Shown here piece after piece: positions 14,944 to 24,100 of a DNA stretch of 29,788 nt. The DNA comes from WGAL01 sp964570865 (lineage in GTDB: Bacteria; Bacteroidota; Ignavibacteria; Ignavibacteriales; Melioribacteraceae): NCBI GenBank assembly GCA_964570865.1, contig CAZMZM010000025.1, positions 1-29,788 on the forward strand. Reading direction: 5' to 3'. The notes beneath the pieces are model-generated. The model was not told the origin of the DNA. It ran no database searches and saw only the letters and a list, made by a program, of their open reading frames with translations. The position numbers were made by a program, and so were the translations under genes. Position 1 is the stretch's first letter, and the number at the start of each line of letters is the position of its first letter.

Positions 14944-15546
14944 TTGAATAAAATCAGGGTAGATATTATAGGTTTATCATCATCTCCGTCAGTAGGAGGA
15001 GCTTATGCCCTCCTACTGAAAGAGAGTTACGGCTCGAGACGCTTACCGATAATAATAGGAAGTTTTGAAGCTCAGGCAATTGCTTCCTCACTCGAAAAAA
15101 TTACACCTCCGCGCCCAATGACCCACGATTTGCTTAAAAGCATTATTGATGAACTTGGGGCTTCCGTTGTGGAAGTATTTATTGATGAACTTGTAGAAAA
15201 CACATTTTACGCAAAACTTGTTTTAGAAATTGCCGGAGTTACAACTTCGGTTGACGCTCGTCCGAGTGATGCAATTGCAATCGCAGTAAGAACTAAGGCT
15301 GATATTTACGTAAATGAAGTTGTAATGGATAGCGCAGGCTTTATTCCTACAAGCGAATCAATCCTATCAGGTTCGGGTGAGTCATTATCAGAAGACGAGA
15401 CTCAAGAAATTTCATCTTCAGCCTCTTTCGAAGCAAAACTTTCCTATCTGGAAAAACAATTAAAAGATGCGATTGATAAAGAAGATTATGAACGTGCAGC
15501 AAAATTACGGGATCAAATTGCAAAACTTTCGGGCAAAACCAATTAA
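14944..15546 (+). CDS. bifunctional nuclease family protein (DUF151) with C-terminal UVR motif
   Basis: A 200-residue protein. Residues 1-135 are a DUF151/BFN domain (VDIIGLSSSPSVGGAYALLL, RLPIIIGSFEAQAIAS, DARPSDAIAIAVRT). A Ser/Glu-rich linker follows, then a UVR motif (about 163-196, LSYLEKQLKDAIDKEDYERA), the helical pair also found in UvrB, UvrC and ClpC-type proteins. Nuclease activity has been reported for plant members; the bacterial role is unclear. The start is TTG at 14944, 9 nt after etfA, with no strong ribosome site, so reading may depend on coupling to etfA. Convergent with the outer-membrane gene cluster, 27 nt away. Confidence 0.85.
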   Translation: MNKIRVDIIGLSSSPSVGGAYALLLKESYGSRRLPIIIGSFEAQAIASSLEKITPPRPMTHDLLKSIIDELGASVVEVFIDELVENTFYAKLVLEIAGVTTSVDARPSDAIAIAVRTKADIYVNEVVMDSAGFIPTSESILSGSGESLSEDETQEISSSASFEAKLSYLEKQLKDAIDKEDYERAAKLRDQIAKLSGKTN

Positions 15547-15573
15547 AACTTTCTGCTTCTTATTCATTCCTTT

Positions 15574-17199
15574 TTATAACCCGTATCCGAGTGACAACTT
15601 CAAAGCTAAGTCAGGTACACTGAATACCATTACGCCAACATTAACATTATCGAAAACAGTGTAACTTTTTGAAAGTGCTATGCCGTATGGAAAAGGCATT
15701 CCAAGTGCATCAAGCGAGGAAGTGTAATCTTCATCGAAACCCTCAGCAATAGAATCGCCGAAAACTAACCCAAATCCGACACGATAAAAGGAATTAGTGT
15801 AATGCGTACTACTTCGGAATAGCTGAAATAATAGTCCGTCAAAATCCAAGAAAAGCAAGCGTACCGGAATAAATGCAATTCCCCACCCTTCAAGTTCGTC
15901 GTCAAGATGAAAATTGCCTGCAAATTTTAGCCCTACGCCGGTTGCTTTTCCGAACTTATATTTATCATATCGGTAACTAAAATCGCCAAAATATTTTATA
16001 AGATTAAATGCAAACGAAGTACCGCTCGTAAGCGAAGCGTCAATTCCGAAAGTTAACGATGAAGGCATTTCCAAATTAACATTTTGAGTAAACACATTTT
16101 TCTTATTAACCGTAAGATGAGGTTTTGAAATGTCCATCGAATCAAGTTGGATATTGATCGCTTCATCATCAACACCCATAATTCTGCCCGTAATAAATTT
16201 AGGCTGATAACTTTCGCTGAATGAGTTCGGATCGCTTAACGTAAAGTTTGGTTCGAGATCATAGACTAAAGATAAATTCCAAACAGATTTTTTATCTTTA
16301 TCAAAATTGTAATACAATCCGATTTTTCCGCCGTACTTTGTATCGGTGTAATTCCCTTTTAATTGCCAATAAAAATTATTGGATTCCCCGTTTGAACTTT
16401 CTATTAAGGGATCCGAGGGATCATTAAAGAAATATTCATTCGTATGATTTAGGATTATGGCTCCATCGATTTTTACCAGCCAATCAAACGAATTAAGGAC
16501 ATATTTTCTACTCAAAGATAAACCGGCGGAAAGATAGCCGTTTTCGTTGTTGAATATATTAGCCCCAAGTCCCAAAACTATTTCATTAATGTTTAACTTA
16601 GTTGAAGCATTGACGGTAGTGTTTAAAACCATATCAAAAGTGGTTTCATTCCCTCCCAAATCTTGTGCGGTTTTCAGTTCTGTCTCAATTCCGTTTACCC
16701 CAAGCTCCATATTGAACAACATAGGATAATTGTAACCGAACGCAAAAACAAACCGGTTATCAATCGGAAAGGCAACGCTGAAAGATGAAAACCCTCCGGT
16801 CTGAGAAAAAGATGATGAATTTACGTTAGTATAGTTAGTATGCTCCAGATTGTAGATGAACATTGTCGTATCTTTCAGATAATCATCTGTCGGAGAAGAA
16901 ATCATATCCGAAGCAACAAATCCTGTAGTACCGATTCCCAACCGATAATCTACATGTGCGTACGGATTTTTCAAAAAGCTCAATTCGGCAGGATTACCGA
17001 AAACAGCGGACGAATGGTTATTCATCGTAGGTGAAATAATTCCGCCGGCAAGCCCGCCTCCGCCGAAGAAGTTAGATGCAAAAGAAATATCCAGATTCAT
17101 CGAACCGCCGTTAAACCTTGTCAATTCCGGAGTCGGTGTTTGCGCCGAAACAATAGATACGCTAATCAAAAATGCTAATATGTAAAATATTTTTTTCAT
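15574..17199 (-). CDS. outer-membrane beta-barrel protein of the giant-protein operon
   Basis: A 541-residue exported protein. Residues 1-19 are a signal peptide ending in SAQ. The rest is a run of alternating hydrophobic strands and short polar turns, ending in an aromatic/hydrophobic strand (LALKLSLGYGL) typical of outer-membrane barrels. An early SSAVFGNPAELSFLKNPYAHV segment resembles the NPA motif of FadL/PorV-type barrels, so it may be a distant relative; I cannot name the family with certainty. Its ATG overlaps the stop of the PorV-like gene by one base (TAATG), showing translational coupling. Third gene of the unit headed by the 2400-residue surface protein; a role in its export or anchoring is inference. 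Confidence 0.8.
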   Translation of the reverse strand: MKKIFYILAFLISVSIVSAQTPTPELTRFNGGSMNLDISFASNFFGGGGLAGGIISPTMNNHSSAVFGNPAELSFLKNPYAHVDYRLGIGTTGFVASDMISSPTDDYLKDTTMFIYNLEHTNYTNVNSSSFSQTGGFSSFSVAFPIDNRFVFAFGYNYPMLFNMELGVNGIETELKTAQDLGGNETTFDMVLNTTVNASTKLNINEIVLGLGANIFNNENGYLSAGLSLSRKYVLNSFDWLVKIDGAIILNHTNEYFFNDPSDPLIESSNGESNNFYWQLKGNYTDTKYGGKIGLYYNFDKDKKSVWNLSLVYDLEPNFTLSDPNSFSESYQPKFITGRIMGVDDEAINIQLDSMDISKPHLTVNKKNVFTQNVNLEMPSSLTFGIDASLTSGTSFAFNLIKYFGDFSYRYDKYKFGKATGVGLKFAGNFHLDDELEGWGIAFIPVRLLFLDFDGLLFQLFRSSTHYTNSFYRVGFGLVFGDSIAEGFDEDYTSSLDALGMPFPYGIALSKSYTVFDNVNVGVMVFSVPDLALKLSLGYGL

Positions 17200-18176
17200 T
17201 AGAAATTAAATCCGATAGAAAATCGTGAAGTGTTAGCCAATTGTTCAAGAACATAAGCATAGTTTGCTAAAATTTTTATAGAACCAATGTTGTATGCAAA
17301 ACCCAAACCAAAACTATATTTTTCATCTTTCAGCGAATTAATAATCTGCTCGCTTCCCACTCTGAACGAAACTAATCTGAATACAGTATATTCTGCTCCG
17401 AACCTGATAATATTAAACTCATCGTTTATAATGGAAGGCTGATAATCGGAATTAATAATAAATTCGTCAGAAGGTCTGAGAGAAATTCCGATTACCGACT
17501 TGAACGGCATCGATTCCGAATAACTTCCCCGAGCAGGTTTAAGAGGATTATCGTTTTGCGAATTCCAACTGAAAGGAGCAAAAATATCTCTCAGTACTAA
17601 TCCGACATTCAGAACTTTACTAATCCGGTATTTAACACCCAGATCAAGCCCGAAACCATTTCCGGTACCGTAAATTTTATTTTGATTTCCTGCTGTAATT
17701 TCGCTTGGATCAAAGACAATATAATCTCCCGAATTAAAGCTATTGTTACCGAATGAAGCGTATCTGTATTTGAAATTAACGCCGAGAGATAATCTCCCGA
17801 ATTTATGAGCATAACCGGCAATTAACGAAAATTCCTTTAACGCCGCATCACCCGAATAAACAAAGCCAACGCCGACAGCATTCCTCTTACCGATTGGAAT
17901 AGATGCCGCAAGTGAACTGAACGGGACTATTTGTAACTGATTAAGATAATTAAAATCAACCTTAATCTTTTTTGATGATAACAAACCGGAAGGGTTCCAA
18001 AATACGGAGTTTGCATCATCAGCCTGTCCGACAAATGCTTTTCCCATTCCCGCCGCTTTTGTCCCGAATCCCAAATCGACAAAACTGCCCGATACGCCCG
18101 ATAAATCCTGCGCACTAACAAAAACAGTGGAAACGAGAAAAATAATTAGACAATATTTAATTTTATTAATTAACAT
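17199..18176 (-). CDS. PorV/PorQ-like outer-membrane protein
   Basis: A 325-residue exported barrel protein of the PorV/PorQ (UPF0164) family. A signal peptide of about 22 residues ends in SAQ. The family's N-terminal signature follows: GFGTKAAGMGKAFVGQADDA, then SVFWNPSGL, then repeated beta-strands ending in FSIGFNF, a barrel terminus with a final Phe. In the type IX secretion system PorV carries cargo from the translocon to the attachment complex; many genomes have extra paralogues beside large surface proteins. The gene begins directly on the stop of the giant gene (TAAATG) and overlaps the next gene by one base. A dedicated partner role for the giant protein is inferred from this linkage. 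Confidence 0.85.
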   Translation of the reverse strand: MLINKIKYCLIIFLVSTVFVSAQDLSGVSGSFVDLGFGTKAAGMGKAFVGQADDANSVFWNPSGLLSSKKIKVDFNYLNQLQIVPFSSLAASIPIGKRNAVGVGFVYSGDAALKEFSLIAGYAHKFGRLSLGVNFKYRYASFGNNSFNSGDYIVFDPSEITAGNQNKIYGTGNGFGLDLGVKYRISKVLNVGLVLRDIFAPFSWNSQNDNPLKPARGSYSESMPFKSVIGISLRPSDEFIINSDYQPSIINDEFNIIRFGAEYTVFRLVSFRVGSEQIINSLKDEKYSFGLGFAYNIGSIKILANYAYVLEQLANTSRFSIGFNF

Positions 18177-21100
18177 TTATTTTATCAATACTACCTGTAG
18201 TAATTCCGAAACTTCATTCATTCCATCTTTTGCATGGATTCGGATAATGTATCTTCCGTTACGCGCCATACTTCCGCTGTTGGTTGTACCGTCCCAAGTT
18301 ATTTCTTTCATGGATGATTTTCCACCGTATTTACCCGGGAATTGAATATCGTTATCGAGCAACGTCTTAATCAAAATTCCATTGACATTGTAAATCTTAA
18401 TATTTACCGTAGCAGGAGGCGCATCCGAAGTTAAAAAATATCCAATTTTTACGGGAGCAACATCAGGAGAAAACGGAGAAGGTAAAACTGCGGAATATTT
18501 AATTGACAGCGGTTCGCTTTGGCTGACAATTATATACTCGCCGAATTTATTAAAACGATTGTAAGAATAACTTCCGCCTGATGAAAAACCATTTTTATTT
18601 AACGCCGAGTTAGAAAGTAACCGCCAATTATTAGCGATAATATCGTAATATGCCAATGCACGATTTCCGCTTAATAAGTCGTTTGATTCGGATGCCGGTA
18701 AATCAATTGTTCCGTAAGCCATCAAGCTGTCCCCCGGAAGAGCTGTAGTAGCACTATAACTGAGTGCATATGATTTATCCGCTGCGATATATTTTTGATT
18801 CGAGCCAATCGGCGTTATATACTTTTTAACAGATTTCACACTCCTCCGTGCAAATTCAATCTGAATCGGGATATTGACCGCATTGGAAGGAAGCTGCAAA
18901 ATAAATCCGTCATTATCCGATAAAGTAACCGTTGTATTCGGAAAAACTTCGGCGTAAACCGAAACTTCAGTTTCTGCCGATAATCCGCTTATCTCATCAT
19001 TAGCAGTAATTTTCACATTTCCGAAAAATGTTTCATCAATCGGCTTATAAAAACCGGTAGATCTAAAAACCGTGTATCCCGTATCGGAAATTGATGATGC
19101 GGGACTGACATCCCATTCAACATTCTGACCGAGAGTAATTGTCCGTCCGGAAGAATCAGAGGCGGAGATGGAAAACTGAATTCCCGCACTCCGGTTGGAA
19201 ATGCGAGTTTGGGGAGACGCAATAGAAAGGGATGTAATGTTAAGTTCTCCGACAGTGAATGAAGCACTTTTTTCAATGTTGACTCCTTCTAAGAAAGCAG
19301 TAACGGAAATACTGCTTTCACCGGGTTCGAGAACGTGAATCTTAAAGTTTGTACTATCCTCATTGTCGGCAAAAACCAATTCCAAATTGGACGAAGCACT
19401 GAAAATTAAATATCCCTGATGCGAAGCTCCAATAAATTTATCTTTTAATGATTTTTGAATTCCGTCAAGCAATATTAACCTTATTTCATAGTCGTCACCG
19501 GGACGAAGAATAACATTATTCAAGGCAGGGTTAAGGGAAAGTGACGATAGAATTCCTGCTGCTTTCGGGGTAATTTTATATTCATCGGATTTGTAAGTAA
19601 TACTGTCGGAAACCGCTTTTATGTAGTAATCAATCTCCTCGGTTGAGTAAAGAGGCGGGATTTCACCGTCAAAAGATGTGTCCGTTAAAGCCATTTCAAC
19701 TTGAATGAATTCCGAATTTGAAGCAAGTTTATAATAAATTTTAGCAGCAGCATCAGAACCGAGAGAGCAATTTCCGTTATTATTAACATGTATGAGAATC
19801 GGTTGATTGGCAAAAGCCTCGTTAGGAGCAATGAATGTAAAAGGCATATTTATTTGAAAATCAACGGAAGAAGTATCTGAAATTAACGAAAGAGATAATT
19901 TTTGCGGTATAAGGTAATTAGGTTTTGACGGATGTATCGAATATTCTCCTCTTCTTAAATTCGATTCTGTTACAACTTCTCCGTTTTCATCGGTAGTTTT
20001 GTTAATTGTTGTTCCGTCAGGTTTAATAATTGTTACACCTGCGTCTTCGAGAGGTTGTGAACATTCGGTTATCCGTATGCTGATTTTTCCGCTGGGCAAC
20101 AAAAAGTTACTAGCTTCAAAAGTTGTGTTTACCATTGATGCGGGAATACGAACTATTTGTGAAACACCTTTCCCGTTTACACTAATGTTATATGTCGTTG
20201 TATCACCTTCCTCAACTCCGATAGGAAGTTCATCAAAAACGTACTCTCCGTTTTGATCCGTAACAGCTAAGAAATCTCCGAAATTTGAAACCGCATCAAT
20301 TTGCAAACCGACTATGTCATCCTGATTGGCAGATATTACAACTCCGTGAAGTCGAACAATTTTTGGTTCCAAAGTAAAATCAATATTGTCAGCATTGCCT
20401 CCTGATAAATCAACTTGCTCGGTGTTAGTAACAAATCCGGTTTTACCGGCAGTCAAAACAAAAATATCTTTCGGTAAATTATTTATTGTGTAATTGCCGG
20501 AAGAATCTGTCTGTGAACGAAATGTTTGACCGCTTGATAATCTTTTAGCTTCAACGCTAGCACCGGGAAGCGGGACAGTACTGCCGGAAATTGTAACTTT
20601 CGAAACTTTACCGGATACGGAAGCGCTGTTCGGCGTAAATGTAAATTGAACCGTTTTTGAATCTCCCGCATTTAACACGATATTTTTATTAACCGGAGTA
20701 GCGGAATAGCCCGACAAGGAGGGAGTTACAATATAAGTATCGGAAGGAATACCTGTAAACAGAGCATCTCCGCTTACATCGCTATTTTGGGAGAGAATAA
20801 AATTAGTATCTGAATTAACAATTGTTACGTTCACTTGAGCTAAAGGTGTTCCGTTATCATCACTGCTGTGAACCAGTAAATCGGCAATGTTTGGAGTTGC
20901 TGAAAAATCAGCCGTTTTTTCCTCGCCTATTGCTACTGCCACATTCTGCTCTGACGGTGTAAAAATAAATCCGGCTTTTGACGGAACCAATCTATAACTT
21001 CCCGAAGAAAGATAATTAAACTGGTAACCGCCCGATAAATCAGATTGAGCAATATTTACAATGTTGGAAGAATTATCATATAAAGTAATGCTTACGTTAT

Positions 21101-24100
21101 CCGTACCCGTATTTCCACTAATTTTAGCAGTATTCTGTTGGACTGTAAGTTGGCCGACATTCGTGTTTGCATCGGCTGAAACAATTACATTTTCCATGAC
21201 GGCATTGACAAAACCTTCCGCATAAATATCGGTATAAACTGTATAACCGGAATCGGGAGAAACATCAGAAAAGAAGAAATTGCCCGTTGCATCAGTTTGA
21301 ACGGCATATAGATTATTGCCCGAAACAGCTTTTACCGGAACCGTAAAAGCAAGAGGACTTCCAACTTGATTAACAACACTCCCTGAAATTGTTCCTGTTA
21401 TTTTACTCATTGCAATATTTTGTATAATTAATGTTGCGGTATCCACTATCGTAATATTAATAGGAGCAACATCATAATTTTGAAGCTCTGCTGATAAAGT
21501 ATAGTTGCCGGGGAACAAATTAGTTAAATTATAGAGTCCCGAGGAACTGCTTTGCGCTGTAACAGAACCGTTATCACCCGATAACGAAACTTGTACATTT
21601 GCCAAAGGTAAACCGCTCGAAGCATCGGAAACTGTTCCGTTTATTTCAGCAGTATTTTTTTGAAAATCATAAAAATTTACTGTTACAACAGAATCTGTTG
21701 ATGAAATTGTGAATGTAGTAACCTGAGAACTTCTGTACCCTGCTTTGGAGGCTGTAACGGAATAATTGCCTGCAGAAAGTGAATTTACCGAATAGTTCCC
21801 ATTTTCATCCGAAGAAGCATAGATAGAGGTTTTACCTTGAGGCTGAATTTGGATTGTAGCATCGGGCAAAACTTCTCCGGTAACAGTCTTAGTTTGCCCG
21901 TTAAGAGTACCATTAAGAATTACCAAATTAACATTTATTGTTCTGGAATCACCATCACTGATAACAAGCGAAGTAACCAGAGTATCGGAAAATCCCGACT
22001 TAGTAAAACCGAGTGAATAACTTCCACCGACTAATCTGTTCAGTAAATAACTTCCATCAGAAAGGGAAAATGTTGTTTTACCATTTTGTACGGAAGTTAA
22101 GTTAACCATCACTCCCTCAATGCCTGTTCCTTGGGAATTAGAGACTACTCCATTTATAGAAGCAAAATTTTCAGTTAAAGTAAGATTAACATCAGCAAGG
22201 TTTTGACCAACGGTTACAGATACATCGGTGCTTGCCGTAATATAACCGGGTTGACCTGCGGTAACTGTAAAATCTCCTGCGGAAACTCCAAATAAGTATT
22301 CCCCGTTTTGATTTGTTGTTGCACTGTCACTTTTAATTCCGTTAGAATTGTAGAGATAAACCTTTATCCCGCTTAAAACTGTTTGAGCGCTTGAGTAAAC
22401 CGTTCCCGTTATTGATGAAGGATTGGCAGCAAGCAGAAAACTCAATGATACCGAACTTTGAGGTTGAAGTACATCTGTTGTTTTTGTATCGGATGAATAA
22501 CCTGTTTTTGAAACTAAAATTCTATATGAATTTCCCGCCTCAAGGGAAGAAGAAAAACTACCGCTTGCATTCGAAACCGTATTTGAAACAAGAATATTTG
22601 TAACATTATTGTAAATCGAAACGTTCGCATTCCTTAAAGCAGAAGAACCGGAGAGAACTACTCCGGTTACGATTGCCGTATTTTGAACAAGTGAAAAATT
22701 ATTATTTGCGCTGGTTTGTCCCGGAGCAATATTAATTGTTATTTGAGAGCTGTTTACAAAACCCGGTTTACCGGCAAATACAACCCAAGAAGCAGGTTGC
22801 AAACTTTTTGAATAGTTGCCATAGTTATCGGTTGTAGTTGTTAAGGTATCGTTACCGGAAATAAAATAAACCGTTGCCCCCGACAAAGCCAATCCGCCGC
22901 TTGTTACCTTACCGGCAATAGTTCCGGCATTAGGTGTCATTAAAAAGTCAATTCCTGCAAAATTATCACCGGGAGAAAGAGAGATTGAAAAAGGAGAAGG
23001 TGAAATATATCCGTTTTTTGAAACGTTTATTATATGCGTTCCTTCAGGCAAACTAAGCGTGTAAAGACCATTAACATCCGTAGTAGTTGTAGCAATACCC
23101 TGCACTTCAACTAAAGCGCCGGAAATACTTGTTCCGTCGGATAATTTAACCTGCCCGGAAACGGAAGCCGGATTGGGAGTTAGTGTAAATTGAATATTAT
23201 CAACTGTTTCCCCAACTGCCAGCGATAATTGAATGGGATCAGACGGAGTATAGCCGTTTTTACTAACTGAAAAAACATACGTTCCCTGACGTAAACTAAA
23301 TATGTAATTACCGCTTGCATCAGTTTGTGTTGTTGAGGGCGTTCCGGCAATAGGAGTTGCAGTAACCGTAACATTCTGAAATGGTATGTTTGATGTTTGT
23401 CCATCTCCTAAATCTATTGTTTTATACACAATACCCGAAACTTGATTTGCACGCGGAATTAATGAAAGGTTCTGATTCTGTAAATTATCACCTGTAGCAA
23501 GATTTACCGATAGAGGCTCAGGGGAAATAAAACCAAGTTTACTGACTTCAATATTCCAGTTACCGGATGAAAGAGTAAAACTATAATTGCCATCTCCGTT
23601 ACTGCTTGTTTGCTGTACGGTGTTTCCTTTTGTAGCGGTCACGGAAGCCAACTGTATTGGTTCCCCCAAGTCATTAAATATTTTTCCGGAAACAAAGGAT
23701 TCATCCTTTATGAGAAGAATATCATTTACAATTGTTTGTCCGCTTGGTAAATTTAGATAAATAACATCTGACGATAAATATCCGGGTTTGGAAACTTGTA
23801 AGGTATAACTGCCGATTACAGTACTGACAGAATATAAGCCGTTAGATGAAGTAACTGTTGAAACGGCATCACCGGTTGCAGTGTTGGTTAAAACAACATT
23901 TGCATTTGAAACAGGCTGACTAGTTCCGCTCTCCAAAACTGTTCCGGAAATAAGTGCCGGAAGAGGAGTAAGTGGAAACACAATATTTGCCGGAGAAGCA
24001 AGCGTATTATCAGCAGTAATAGTAACTGTTACTGTAGTATCAAGATAGCCGACTTTGCTGCCTGTAAACTGATACGTACCGGTAACCAAACTATCAATAT

